From Adhaeribacter swui (GTDB taxonomy: Bacteria; Bacteroidota; Bacteroidia; Cytophagales; Hymenobacteraceae), in NCBI RefSeq assembly GCF_014217805.1, contig NZ_CP055156.1, forward strand, positions 186,001 to 250,000: 64,000 nt of DNA, written 5' to 3'. Shown piece after piece: positions 26,917 through 35,645 of the stretch. The position numbers and the translations under genes are program-made. The notes beneath the pieces are model-generated. The model had not been told where the DNA came from. It saw only the letters and a program-made list of their open reading frames with translations, and ran no database searches. The stretch's first letter is position 1. Every line of letters starts with the position of its first letter.

Positions 26917-28458
26917 TTACAATTCTTCTATTTGTTCCAGGTATTGCTGGGCTTGCTCCAGAATGGCGGCTTTGGTGTCGGGTTCCATTTTGTACCAGGC
27001 TTTGTACACCATGCTGATGCGTGGATTCCGGGCTAATTTACTTTCGTGCTGATCCAGAAAATTCCAGTACAGGCTGTTAAATGGACAAGCCCGGTCGCCG
27101 ATCTTTTTATTTTTATCGTAGTAGCAACCCTGGCAATACGAGCTCATGCGGTTAATGTAAGCCGCGGTGCTCACGTAGGTTTTGGTACCAATCTGGCCAC
27201 CATCGGCAAACTGACTTAGCGCCCGGGTGTTGGTAATTTCTACCCATTGAATGGCATCGATGTAAATACCCAGGTACCAGGCATCTACTTCGTCGGGGTG
27301 GGCGCCAGCCAGCAAAGCAAAATTGCCGGTAATCATGAGCCGTTGAATGTGGTGCGCGTAGGCAAAGTGCAACGACTGCCCAATAGCGTGCTTCAAACAG
27401 TTCATTCTGGTTTTACCGGTCCAGTACCAGCTAGGTAAGGATTGGGTATTTTCCAGAAAGTTTGCCTTTTCCAGGTCGGGCATTTTTAACCAGTACATGC
27501 CGCGCATGTACTCCCGCCAACCTAAAACCTGCCGCACAAATCCTTCTACCTGGTGAAATTCTATCTTGCCTGCGCTTTCTTCCCACTCCCGGATTACCCG
27601 TTGCACCACTTCACGGGGAGCTAACATTTTAGAATTTAGCGCAAACGAAAGCCGGGCGTGGTACAACGACCAGGAAAGCGGCGTCATGGCATCTTGAAAT
27701 GTACCGAACAAAGGCAAATTGTTTTGCACAAAGTATTCCAGTAACTCCAGCGATTGCACGCGGCTAATAGGCCAGCTTAAGTTGTTTTCCGGCAAATAGC
27801 CCATGGTGGTAATTCCGGCCGCGGCTACTTCTTTTTTAATTTCAGTAATAGCATTCGCAAAAAGCAAAGGCGCCGGGGGCAAATGGTTGGCAGGCATTTT
27901 CTGGCGGTTATCCTGGTCGTAGTTCCACTGGCCGGTTATGGGTTCATCGCCGTGCATTAATACTCCGTGTTTTTGCCGCATGTAGCGGTAAAAGTTTTCC
28001 ATGACGTAGGTTTTGCGATTTTTAAAAAACTTGCCCAACTCGTCGCGGGTACTGTAAAAATGCTCGGTGTCTGAAATAGTCGTTGGAATAGGCAAAGCCT
28101 GGGCAATACGTTTTAATTCTTCGTCGAGCCGGTATTCGTCGGGTAGCAAATACTCCAGTTTTGTATAAGAATGCTTACTAATCAGGTATTGTAAGTTTTG
28201 CTCAAAGGATTGCTTGTTCTCCGGATCTGAAATTTTAAAATAAATAACCTCGTGGCCAATGGCTTGCAATTCGGCGGCAAACTGGCGCATAGCCGCAAAA
28301 AACGCTACTACTTTCTGGAGGTGGTGCACTACGTAGTTGGTTTCCTGCCATACTTCCATCAGCACGTAAGTAACCGAATGGTCGGTGGTAGAAAACCAGG
28401 AATGCTGGCTGTTTAGTTGGTCACCCAGAATCAGGCGGAGGATTTTGTTTTCCGGCAT
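26917..28458 (-). CDS. Fe-S cryptochrome/photolyase (PhrB-like, possible (6-4) photolyase)
   Basis: 513 residues from the ATG at 28458 ([16 protein letters not shown]); a TTG 12 bases upstream is inside the DUF2256 gene and less likely. The protein follows the iron-sulfur bacterial cryptochrome/photolyase (FeS-BCP) class: an N-terminal Rossmann domain ([13 protein letters not shown]), then a helical FAD domain with [12 protein letters not shown] and [20 protein letters not shown]. Four cluster Cys follow: one in [23 protein letters not shown] and three in YCQGC plus RACPFN (C-x2-C-x12-C, as in PhrB). These enzymes use blue light and FADH- to repair UV lesions, (6-4) photoproducts in PhrB. The role here is inferred from family and the neighbouring DUF2256 gene. 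Confidence 0.9.
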   Translation of the reverse strand: MPENKILRLILGDQLNSQHSWFSTTDHSVTYVLMEVWQETNYVVHHLQKVVAFFAAMRQFAAELQAIGHEVIYFKISDPENKQSFEQNLQYLISKHSYTKLEYLLPDEYRLDEELKRIAQALPIPTTISDTEHFYSTRDELGKFFKNRKTYVMENFYRYMRQKHGVLMHGDEPITGQWNYDQDNRQKMPANHLPPAPLLFANAITEIKKEVAAAGITTMGYLPENNLSWPISRVQSLELLEYFVQNNLPLFGTFQDAMTPLSWSLYHARLSFALNSKMLAPREVVQRVIREWEESAGKIEFHQVEGFVRQVLGWREYMRGMYWLKMPDLEKANFLENTQSLPSWYWTGKTRMNCLKHAIGQSLHFAYAHHIQRLMITGNFALLAGAHPDEVDAWYLGIYIDAIQWVEITNTRALSQFADGGQIGTKTYVSTAAYINRMSSYCQGCYYDKNKKIGDRACPFNSLYWNFLDQHESKLARNPRISMVYKAWYKMEPDTKAAILEQAQQYLEQIEEL

Positions 28459-28577
28459 CGTTCGCTGCAATATTTAACTTCGGCCCATACCTTTTCCCAT
28501 TTCTTGCGCCAGGTAAAAGGCTTCTGACAAACGATACAGACTTTAACCGGTAAATGTTGTTTTTTTACACCTTTCAT
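28431..28577 (-). CDS. DUF2256 zinc-ribbon-like small protein (48 aa), overlaps photolyase start
   Basis: The frame from ATG at 28577 to TGA at 28431 encodes [27 protein letters not shown], and [14 protein letters not shown]. Two CxxC-like knuckles (CIVC and CSERC) and the FxWRKKW motif are the DUF2256 signature. Members are about 40-60 residues and are often found next to cryptochrome/photolyase genes. It overlaps the photolyase reading frame by 28 bases in another frame, which implies translational coupling. The Cys pairs suggest a zinc ribbon; a DNA- or cofactor-related helper role is only a guess. Confidence 0.85.
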   Translation of the reverse strand: MKGVKKQHLPVKVCIVCQKPFTWRKKWEKVWAEVKYCSERCRKTKSSA

Positions 28578-28920
28578 CTTTTTACTTTAAAAGCTGCCAA
28601 CCGCCACAGCCTGCCTAATCTTTAACAAAGACCAACCAATTTAGGCTTTATAAATAGATATTTTTTTATTTAATTCTCCCACGCAAGTCCCTAAGTTTAA
28701 CTTTAACGGTTGCGTATTCTGGTTAGCTTGAGGTAAATACCTGGCAGCACGACTAACTTTTAGATTCCTTTTTTGGGTTTAGCACAAATAACTACCTTTG
28801 CAGCTTTATCGGGCAGTTGTGCTGGGTAATTTTGCCCGTTAATGCAGTTGGGAAAAGCATTTTTTTTAAAATTTTACCATTTTATCCAACCTGCGCGTAT
28901 AACCCGAATTATTTAGTGTT
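28578..28920. other. Divergent spacer between DUF2256/photolyase and the Fsr-like gene
   Basis: No gene. It contains the promoter for the + strand MFS gene (28772-28800) and an AT palindrome near 28867. I see no clear matching promoter for the - strand photolyase unit. Confidence 0.5.
28772..28800 (+). promoter_or_regulatory. Promoter of the Fsr-like exporter gene
   Basis: TTTG at 28772-28775 and TACCTTTG at 28793-28800 with 17 bases between match the Bacteroidota consensus. The -7 box ends 120 bases before the ATG, giving a leader of about 113 bases. Confidence 0.6.
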
Positions 28921-30141
28921 ATGAAAAATACTTTAACGCAGGAAACTACTTTGCCACAACAAGTGGTGCAGCAAACTGTTTTTCCTATTTTATTCGCCAT
29001 CAGCTTTTCGCATTTGCTCAACGATACCATGCAATCGCTGATTCCGGCTATTTATCCTTTGCTTAAAACTTCGTTCCGGCTCGATTTTGCGCAGATTGGT
29101 TTAATTACTTTAACCAACCAGTTAACCGCTTCTATTTTGCAGCCTTTTGTAGGGCTGTATACCGATAAAAAACCCCAGCCTTATGCCCTGGTAATCGGTA
29201 TGGGCTTTACCCTGATTGGCTTGCTGCTTTTATCGCAGGTTCATAGTTTTCCTTTTATTTTATTGTCTGTAGGTTTGGTGGGCGTAGGTTCTTCTATTTT
29301 TCACCCGGAAGCTTCGCGCATGGCCCATTTGGCGTCTGGTGGCCGACGCGGCATGGCGCAATCGTTGTTTCAGTTGGGCGGTAACGCAGGCAGTTCCTTA
29401 GGCCCAATTCTGGCAGCTTTAATTATTGTGCCTTACGGCCAGACCAAACTGGCCTGGTTCTCGTTAGCGGCTTTATTGGCCATGTTGGTATTAGGTTGGG
29501 TAGGCACCTGGCAAAGAAACCACACAGCAAAAATCAAACAGAAAATAGTGGCTGCCCCAGCCGAAGTAGTGCAAACCCTTTCGCGGCACCGGGTTATTTT
29601 CTCATTGGGTATTTTATTGATTTTAATTTTCTCCAAGCACGTGTACCTGGCCAGCATGACGAGTTATTTTACGTTTTACCTGATCGATAAATTTCACGTG
29701 TCGGTGCAAAGCTCGCAACTGTATTTATTTGTGTTTTTGTTTTCGGTGGCGGCTGGTACGTTTATCGGCGGCCCCATCGGAGACCGCTTTGGGCGCAAAT
29801 ACGTGATTTGGGGTTCTATTTTGGGCGTTGCGCCGTTTACCCTGCTCCTACCCTACGCCAATTTATTCTGGACCGGTGTGCTGATTGTGATGATTGGGGT
29901 AATACTTTCATCAGCTTTTTCGGCTATTCTGGTGTACGCCCAGGAACTGGTACCGGGCAAAATTGGGTTAATTGCCGGTTTATTCTTTGGTTTTGCCTTT
30001 GGTATTGCGGGTATTGGCTCCGCGGTTTTGGGCGAAGTAGCCGACCGTACCAGCATTAACTTTGTTTTTAAAATTTGTTCGTTTTTGCCTTTAATCGGCT
30101 TATTAACGTTTTTCTTACCTAATGTGGGAAAGCAGAAATAA
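28921..30141 (+). CDS. MFS exporter similar to fosmidomycin resistance protein Fsr
   Basis: 406 residues with about 12 membrane segments. The N-terminal signature FAISFSHLLNDTMQSLIPAIYPLLKTSF and the segment GVGSSIFHPEASRMAHLASGGRRGMAQSLFQLGGNAGSSLGP are those of the Fsr subfamily of major facilitator proteins. These are proton-driven exporters of fosmidomycin and related compounds in E. coli. The MFS loop motif GDRFGRK appears in the second half (GGPIGDRFGRKY). Substrate assignment is by family only. Its own promoter is recognisable upstream. Confidence 0.85.
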   Translation: MKNTLTQETTLPQQVVQQTVFPILFAISFSHLLNDTMQSLIPAIYPLLKTSFRLDFAQIGLITLTNQLTASILQPFVGLYTDKKPQPYALVIGMGFTLIGLLLLSQVHSFPFILLSVGLVGVGSSIFHPEASRMAHLASGGRRGMAQSLFQLGGNAGSSLGPILAALIIVPYGQTKLAWFSLAALLAMLVLGWVGTWQRNHTAKIKQKIVAAPAEVVQTLSRHRVIFSLGILLILIFSKHVYLASMTSYFTFYLIDKFHVSVQSSQLYLFVFLFSVAAGTFIGGPIGDRFGRKYVIWGSILGVAPFTLLLPYANLFWTGVLIVMIGVILSSAFSAILVYAQELVPGKIGLIAGLFFGFAFGIAGIGSAVLGEVADRTSINFVFKICSFLPLIGLLTFFLPNVGKQK

Positions 30142-30192
30142 GTATAAGAAAAAAAACGGGCAGAGGTTAATTAACAACAATCCGGAGCTTCA

Positions 30193-30726
30193 TTAACTGT
30201 AAAATTTATCTTGCTCCCACTTATAAGGATTATGGATAATGTATACCGAAATGGTGTGGTACGCTTGTTCGTTCCGGATAATGTGTTCGTAGTAATTGCG
30301 TTGCCAAACAATTACCCCAGCACGTAATAAATTTATTTGTTTGGTTACTGCCGATTTATATCCCCGTACCATCGCCCCAATGGTATTGGACGGTGTTCGT
30401 AGGGGCGAATCGCATTCGCCCTTATCCGGATTCAAAAGGGGCGAATGCGATTCGCCCTTACGGATGAGGAGGATGCCGTGCAGGTGATTGGGCATAATTA
30501 CAAAGACATCTAAAGCAACGTTAGGCCGAATCTGAGGCGTTTTCAGCCAATTTTCATAGGCAATTTGCCCGAAGGGATTCAACTTCATTTCACCGCCCTT
30601 AACTTCCCCAAACAGATGCTCGCGGTGATGGGTGCAAAGGGTAATAAAATACGCACCGGCTTGACTGTAATCATAGCCTTTCAGCCGGATAGAGCGGCGG
30701 TGATGGATAAGTGGACTATAGGCCAT
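30193..30726 (-). CDS. REP-associated tyrosine transposase (RAYT, IS200-like fold) with REP-like DNA inside
   Basis: 177 residues of the Y1-transposase family that processes REP hairpins. The motifs are complete: RLKGYDYSQAGAYFITLCTHHR, the HUH pair in MPNHLHGILLI, and WQRNYYEHIIRNEQAY with the catalytic Tyr, then IIHNPYKWEQDKFY. Between HLHGILLI and TIGAMVRGYKSAVTKQI, the frame reads through two palindromes (30402-30424 and 30438-30461). They encode KGESHSPLLNPDKGECDSPL and keep the frame open. No terminal repeats or target duplications like an IS are seen, as expected of RAYTs, which are single-copy and vertically inherited. It lies downstream of the DinB-like gene on the same strand. Confidence 0.88.
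   Translation of the reverse strand: MAYSPLIHHRRSIRLKGYDYSQAGAYFITLCTHHREHLFGEVKGGEMKLNPFGQIAYENWLKTPQIRPNVALDVFVIMPNHLHGILLIRKGESHSPLLNPDKGECDSPLRTPSNTIGAMVRGYKSAVTKQINLLRAGVIVWQRNYYEHIIRNEQAYHTISVYIIHNPYKWEQDKFYS
30402..30424. repeat. REP-like hairpin R1 (inside the RAYT gene)
   Basis: GGGGCGAATCGCATTCGCCCTTA: 8-bp arms GGGCGAAT and ATTCGCCC with a 3-base loop and trailing TTA. It is the mirror-loop partner of R2, 13 bases away. Confidence 0.8.
30438..30461. repeat. REP-like hairpin R2 (inside the RAYT gene)
   Basis: GGGGCGAATGCG then ATTCGCCCTTAC: the same arms as R1, with loop GCG instead of CGC. R1 and R2 are in the same orientation and could also pair with each other. Confidence 0.8.
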
Positions 30727-30758
30727 TTTTGTTTTTACGGCCTTTTCTGATCAGCGTT

Positions 30759-30782
30759 GGGGCGTATGGCATACGCCCTTAC
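30759..30782. repeat. REP-like hairpin R3 at the DinB gene 3' end
   Basis: GGGGCGTATGGC then ATACGCCCTTAC: the same layout as R1/R2 with changed arms (GGGCGTAT/ATACGCCC). The TTA in its trailing end is the complement of the TAA stop of the DinB-like gene (30779-30781), so the element overlaps that gene's last codons. It lies 33 bases upstream of the RAYT start codon. Confidence 0.8.
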
Positions 30783-31315
30783 CGAAACGCTTCCGGCTCT
30801 TTTCCTAAAGCAATTCGGATATGTCCCAGGTGATGTGCCACGTGCCAGGTAGCCATGTACAGCATTTGCTTTAAACTTAAATGTAATTTCCGGACAGCGT
30901 GGTAATAGGTTTTAGCCAGCGTTTGCTCGTCCAGCGTTTCGAACAAGGCAATGTACCGGAAATTTACTCCTCTGAAAATAAGTAAAGAACTATCAATGGG
31001 CAGTTGGGTAGAATCGGGTAAAGCTGCCCATTCATCCATCCGGATTATGGTTATTTCGTAATTTTCTTCCGTGAGGGCTTTTTTCAGGCGCAGGAAGTTG
31101 GTTAGATGAATGTCGGCTACGTGGTGCACCAATTGCCGCACCGTCCAGGCACCCGGCCGGTACGTATTATTTAAATCTGTTTCGGTGAGGTTAGTTACCA
31201 GTTGTTCGTACCGTTCCGGGGCACTTTCTAAATAACATAAGAAACCGCTTATTTCGGCAGCGGTATAATCGGGTTGCGGTTGAAACCGGCCTACCGGGTA
31301 TTGTACATGTTCCAT
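30779..31315 (-). CDS. DinB-like YfiT/BstA-type putative bacillithiol transferase
   Basis: 178 residues. YPVGRFQPQPDYT at the start, then YRPGAWTVRQLVHHVADIHLTNFLRLK, and near the end WHVAHHLGHIRIAL. These are the signature and metal-binding histidines of the YfiT subfamily of DinB four-helix proteins, which include bacillithiol S-transferases that detoxify electrophiles. A divalent metal bound by three His is expected. Bacillithiol production by Bacteroidota is known, but the substrate here is unknown. The stop codon is formed by REP hairpin R3. It is probably transcribed toward the RAYT gene. Confidence 0.87.
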   Translation of the reverse strand: MEHVQYPVGRFQPQPDYTAAEISGFLCYLESAPERYEQLVTNLTETDLNNTYRPGAWTVRQLVHHVADIHLTNFLRLKKALTEENYEITIIRMDEWAALPDSTQLPIDSSLLIFRGVNFRYIALFETLDEQTLAKTYYHAVRKLHLSLKQMLYMATWHVAHHLGHIRIALGKEPEAFR

Positions 31316-31542
31316 AGCGTATAGTATAGTTTTGAGAATTGTGATTTTTAAAAAATTTAAAATTTTACCATTTTAAATTGGTGCTTCCCCCATATGGCAT
31401 TCCAAATAAAGCCTTAAATATATCTGGGAATGCAGCATTTAGCTTGAGTACAATTCAGTAATGAGGCAGAAGCGTTACTATAATTTTATTTAAATGCATC
31501 AGCTAAGCCGTACCGCTAAATTTTTGAATTCAGTTTAGGCAT

Positions 31543-31580
31543 AAAACCTGGTAAGCGGTTAAACTTACCAGGTTTTAAAA
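31543..31580 (-). terminator. Terminator of the MATE gene
   Basis: AAAACCTGGTAAG (31543-31555) pairs with CTTACCAGGTTTT (31564-31576). It lies 20 bases after the MATE stop codon on the - strand, with A/T runs at both ends. Confidence 0.8.
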
Positions 31581-31598
31581 ACAAGTAAATCAAGGGCT

Positions 31599-33023
31599 TT
31601 ATACCTGCATCTTTTTCCATTTGCCCCGCCGGAACAGAACAATACTAGCCAGGGTAAGGCTTGTTTCAGCTACCGGAATAGCAATAAACACCCCGGTAGG
31701 CCCCATCTGCAAGTACTTCGCCAGAACATAAGCCAAAGGAATCTGAAAAAACCAGAAGCCAAACAGGTTAACCCAGGTGGGCGTCCAGGTATCGCCGGCC
31801 CCGTTAAATGCGTTCATGAGCACCATACCAATACCGTAGAACACGTAACCTACGCTCATAATCCGGATGGCTTGAATTGCAACTTCCTGAATTTGGGCAT
31901 CGTTCGTAAAAAAAGACACAAACCACTGCGCTCCCGTCAGGCTCAAAATGGTGATGACTGCCATAAAAAGCACGTTGTATTTGGCCGTTTTAAACACTGC
32001 TTGTTCGGCTCGCTCGATTTGCCGCGCCCCCAAATTCTGACCAACCAAAGTAGAGGCTGCATTGCTCAAACCCCAGGCGGGCAGCATAAAAAACATTAAA
32101 AGCCGCAACGCGGTTTGGTAACCCGCCGAACCATGGTCGCCGCCGGTGGTAGCTACTAACTGCGCCAAGAAAATCCAGCTACAGGAAGCAATTACAAACT
32201 GCAGCACGGCCGGCGAAGCAATTTTAATTAAAGCCTTAATTTGGTCCCAATCCGGGGCAAAATGCGTGGCCAATATTTTAAGCGTGTTTTTGCCGTTAAA
32301 TAAATGGTATAACTGGTAAACAACTCCCAAACCACGCCCCAAAGTAGTAGCAATAGCAGCTCCCGTTAAGCCAAAAGCCGGCACCGGGCCAAATCCATTA
32401 ATAAATATAGGGCACAAAATAATATTGGCGATGTTGGCTACCCACAAGCTTTTCATGGCGATAGCCGCATTGCCAGCTCCCCGGAAAATGCCATTAATTA
32501 AAAATAATAAGGCAATAAATACACTACTGCCCATCATGAGTTGCATAAAAGAAGTTCCCCGTTGCGCTACTTCCGCCGAAGCTCCCATCCACAACAAAAT
32601 TTGGGTAGCAAATACTAATCCCAGAATACTAATAATCGTATTGAGCGCTACCGCAATTAAGATAGCCTGCATACCAGCCTTAGATGCCGCTTCCGGATCT
32701 TTTTCGCCGATCCGGCGCGACACCACCGCCGTAGCCGCCATGCTGATACCGATGGCTAAGGAATAAATAACGGTCAACACCGATTCGGTTAAACCCACCG
32801 TTTGGATTGCATAACTACTATCGTGTAAATGCCCCACAAAGTACAGGTCTACCAAGGCAAATACCGATTCCAGAATCATTTCGAGCATCATCGGGATGGC
32901 CAGTAAAACTACCGACCGCCGGATACTACCCACGGTATAATCGATTTCGCCGCCTTGCAGCGATTGTTTAATTACAGAAAAAAAAGCAGCGCGCTTGCTC
33001 TGATTAATAACAGTTTGCGACAT
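31599..33023 (-). CDS. MATE-family multidrug/sodium antiporter
   Basis: 474 residues with about 12 membrane segments in two homologous MatE halves: VLLAIPMMLEMILESVFALVDLYFVGHLHDS begins the first, and IKIASPAVLQFVIASCSWIFLAQLVATTGG begins the second. Such proteins export cationic drugs using a sodium or proton gradient. The subfamily (NorM-like or DinF-like) is not resolved. Monocistronic: its promoter is likely the inverted TATATTTG at 33158-33165, and a terminator follows the stop. Confidence 0.92.
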   Translation of the reverse strand: MSQTVINQSKRAAFFSVIKQSLQGGEIDYTVGSIRRSVVLLAIPMMLEMILESVFALVDLYFVGHLHDSSYAIQTVGLTESVLTVIYSLAIGISMAATAVVSRRIGEKDPEAASKAGMQAILIAVALNTIISILGLVFATQILLWMGASAEVAQRGTSFMQLMMGSSVFIALLFLINGIFRGAGNAAIAMKSLWVANIANIILCPIFINGFGPVPAFGLTGAAIATTLGRGLGVVYQLYHLFNGKNTLKILATHFAPDWDQIKALIKIASPAVLQFVIASCSWIFLAQLVATTGGDHGSAGYQTALRLLMFFMLPAWGLSNAASTLVGQNLGARQIERAEQAVFKTAKYNVLFMAVITILSLTGAQWFVSFFTNDAQIQEVAIQAIRIMSVGYVFYGIGMVLMNAFNGAGDTWTPTWVNLFGFWFFQIPLAYVLAKYLQMGPTGVFIAIPVAETSLTLASIVLFRRGKWKKMQV

Positions 33024-33522
33024 GATTGAAAAATATTATAAAAGGAAAATTAGACCGGACGAAATAAGCCGGACTTTAAGAGAAAAAAGAAGGGAATGGA
33101 GCCCTACTGGCAGAGGCGGGCTGCTGAAACAATCATAGTTCTTCGCAAAATGAGGCTCAAATATAAGCGATTCAGTTGCTGCAACGCAAGCATTTTTTTA
33201 AAAATTCGCGCAAACGCCAAAATTTTATCCTGCATACCAACCCGGGTAATACGTTGATATCGAAAGCAATGCCTTAAAAATACCTGAATACAAACCAGAA
33301 CCCTCCTGTTTCAGGCGCGTACAAGCAGAAACTTTTAGCAACGTTTTCCGCTAAACCTGCAATTAGCAGGCAAAGCGCTAGTACTAACTTTTACATGCGA
33401 TAAACAAACAGCTCATAAAGGTTTAGCATATCAGCGTAATTGTAATCAGCGCTGCTACGCCTAAATCTATTATTCGATGCTGGCGGATAAAAATTTACTA
33501 TAAAATAAAAATTGATACGAAC
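33024..33522. other. Divergent spacer, no gene
   Basis: Holds the likely MATE promoter at 33158-33184 and an AT palindrome near 33198, in front of a membrane-protein gene on the + strand. Short frames have no coding character. Confidence 0.5.
33158..33184 (-). promoter_or_regulatory. Candidate MATE promoter
   Basis: On the - strand TATATTTG (33158-33165) is preceded, after 16 bases, by TTG (33182-33184). The -7 box agrees with TAnnTTTG, while the -33 box is partial. The leader would be about 128 bases. Confidence 0.4.
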
Positions 33523-34014
33523 ATGACAGGTAAGGCAATTTTAAACGGTTTAGTAGCTGGTTTGGCGGGGGTAGCCGCTATGACCTTAGCCGAAAAATTA
33601 GAACAATTAATTACCAAACGGCCCAACTCCTACGTACCCGCCCATACTCTGGAGCGCCTGTTACAGTTACCCCACCAACCCGACGAACAACGATTAGGCC
33701 TTAACTGGACCATGCATTGGGGGCAAGGCATTTTAATGGGGGTGGTTCGGGGCATTATGGCCGAGTACGGTATCCGGGGGCCGGTGGGCTCGTTTCTGTT
33801 TATGAACTTGCGCCTGCTTAACGATCAAACCCTGGAAAATGCAACCGGCGTAGGTGCTCTACCCTGGACTTGGCCAAAAGATGAACAGACCATTGATTTA
33901 ATACATAAAGGCATTTACGCTTTTACTACCGGTGCCGTAGCTGATGCCTTAGTGGCGGGTGCGCCCAGCGAACCGGTACCCCGCGCCGGCTGGACTGTGG
34001 GAGAAAAAGCCTGA
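33523..34014 (+). CDS. Hypothetical membrane-associated protein (163 aa)
   Basis: The first 25 residues are a Gly/Ala-rich hydrophobic segment (AILNGLVAGLAGVAAMTLAEKLEQLI), followed by RPNSYVPAHTLERLL. A second amphipathic or hydrophobic stretch is near GQGILMGVVRGIMAEYGIRG, and a third is near IYAFTTGAVADALVAG. I do not assign a family. There are no catalytic motifs. It is a single gene followed by a strong terminator, and a real gene by length and codon use. Confidence 0.75.
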   Translation: MTGKAILNGLVAGLAGVAAMTLAEKLEQLITKRPNSYVPAHTLERLLQLPHQPDEQRLGLNWTMHWGQGILMGVVRGIMAEYGIRGPVGSFLFMNLRLLNDQTLENATGVGALPWTWPKDEQTIDLIHKGIYAFTTGAVADALVAGAPSEPVPRAGWTVGEKA

Positions 34015-34104
34015 ATTTTAAAAAACTGTTGGCACAGACATCAATAGAGGCTGGCAGACTCCCATTACAATACCAGCAGAACCTACCGAAGCCGAAATTT
34101 TAAA

Positions 34105-34141
34105 AATGCCCCTGATAGCAATCAGGGGCATTACTTTTTTT
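34105..34141 (+). terminator. Terminator
   Basis: AATGCCCCTGAT (34105-34116) pairs with ATCAGGGGCATT (34121-34132), followed by a T run. It ends the 163-residue protein gene. Confidence 0.85.
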
Positions 34142-34346
34142 ATGCAGAGGCGTTTCTTTTTTCCACAAGCTTCATCCCTAGGCGCGTAGTTGGTGTCTTT
34201 ATGAATGGTTAAATGCTAATTTAACTTAGTTTGGCGTATTTGATTTAACAGTAATCGAGCTTTAGGTGGCTGGTTTACGCCAAAAATAAGTTATCTTAAG
34301 CCGGCCATTATAATTTAAGTTTACAACCAGCCGAAAAAACTTTATC
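34142..34346. other. Spacer before the ACS transporter
   Basis: About 200 bases, AT-rich, without a gene or clear promoter. Confidence 0.4.
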
Positions 34347-35645
34347 ATGGAGAACACCACAATAGCCGCATCGCGGTGGTACCGTTTAATTCCCGTTGCT
34401 TTTATAACCTACAGCCTTGCTTACCTGGACCGGGCCAATTTTGGCTTTGGTGCCGCCAGCGGTATGGCCGAAGATTTAAAAATTACCCCCGCCATGTCGT
34501 CGTTGCTGGGTTCCTTATTTTTCCTGGGTTATTTCTTTTTTCAAATTCCGGGCGCACATTATGCGGCCAACAACAGCGCTAAAAAGCTTATTTTCTGGTC
34601 TTTGATTTTGTGGGGCGGCTTAGCCACTGCTACCGGTATGGTAACCAATGTAAACTTATTGATTGTAATCCGGTTTGTGCTGGGTATAGTAGAAAGCGCC
34701 GTGATGCCGGCCATGCTGATTTTATTGAGCAACTGGTTTACTAAATCGGAGCGTTCGCGGGCCAACACTTTTTTAATTTTAGGTAATCCGGCCACAATTC
34801 TCTGGATGTCGATTTTATCCGGCTATTTAATTAATTCGTTGGGTTGGCGCTGGATGTTTATTCTGGAAGGTTTACCGGCGGTAGTCTGGGCTTTTTTCTG
34901 GTGGCGTTTGGTAGATGATAAACCACAAAATGCCAAATGGTTAACCGAACCGGAAAAACAAGCCTTAGCGGCCCAGTTGCAAGCCGAACAACAAGGCCTG
35001 AAACCGGTAAAAAACTACGCCGAAGCTTTTAAATCGCGCACCGTTATTTTACTAAGCTTACAATACGCTTTTTGGAGCATTGGGGTATACGGTTTTGTGA
35101 TGTGGCTGCCTTCTATTATTAAAGCCGCCCCCGATATGGACATTGTAAAAACCGGTTGGTTGTCGTCGGTGCCTTACGTTTTGGCGATTGTGGCGATGTT
35201 AGCGGCTTCCTATTTTTCCGACAAAACGTTAAACCGCAAGGCTTTTGTGTGGCCATTTTTAATTATCGGCGCCTTGGCGTTTTATGGCTCCTTTGCCCTT
35301 GGCCCGGATAATTTCTGGTTATCATTTGGCTTGTTGATTTTGGCGGGCGGTGCCATGTATGCTCCCTACGGACCGTTTTTTGCCATTATTCCAGAGCTTT
35401 TACCTAAAAATGTGGCCGGTGGAGCCATGGCTTTAATCAATAGCATGGGGGCACTGGGCTCTTTTGTGGGTGCTTACCTGGTAGGTTATCTAAACAGTTC
35501 TACGGGTGGCTTTGGGGCTTCGTATTTGTTTATGGCGGGCTCACTGTTACTTTCGGCAATTTTAACTTTAATCGCGGTAAAGCCTTCAGGCAACAATCCG
35601 GTGGTGGAAACCCAGCCAACTTTTACCAAAGTGCAGCAAGCCTAA
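34347..35645 (+). CDS. MFS transporter of the anion:cation symporter (ACS) family
   Basis: 432 residues, 12 predicted membrane segments. The N-terminal segment YSLAYLDRANFGFGAASGMAEDLKITPAMSSLLGSLFFLGYFFFQIPGA is typical of the ACS/phthalate-permease family (relatives of hexuronate, glucarate and allantoate transporters). The second MFS half starts with SLQYAFWSIGVYGFVMWLPSIIKAA. Such proteins import organic anions with protons. No sugar-acid catabolic genes are adjacent, so the substrate cannot be named. It is monocistronic, flanked by spacers. Confidence 0.88.
   Translation: MENTTIAASRWYRLIPVAFITYSLAYLDRANFGFGAASGMAEDLKITPAMSSLLGSLFFLGYFFFQIPGAHYAANNSAKKLIFWSLILWGGLATATGMVTNVNLLIVIRFVLGIVESAVMPAMLILLSNWFTKSERSRANTFLILGNPATILWMSILSGYLINSLGWRWMFILEGLPAVVWAFFWWRLVDDKPQNAKWLTEPEKQALAAQLQAEQQGLKPVKNYAEAFKSRTVILLSLQYAFWSIGVYGFVMWLPSIIKAAPDMDIVKTGWLSSVPYVLAIVAMLAASYFSDKTLNRKAFVWPFLIIGALAFYGSFALGPDNFWLSFGLLILAGGAMYAPYGPFFAIIPELLPKNVAGGAMALINSMGALGSFVGAYLVGYLNSSTGGFGASYLFMAGSLLLSAILTLIAVKPSGNNPVVETQPTFTKVQQA

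Noticed and set aside
28460-28470. TTG start 12 bases upstream of the photolyase ATG
   Set aside because: It lies within the DUF2256 frame; the ATG at 28458 directly precedes the conserved N-terminus.
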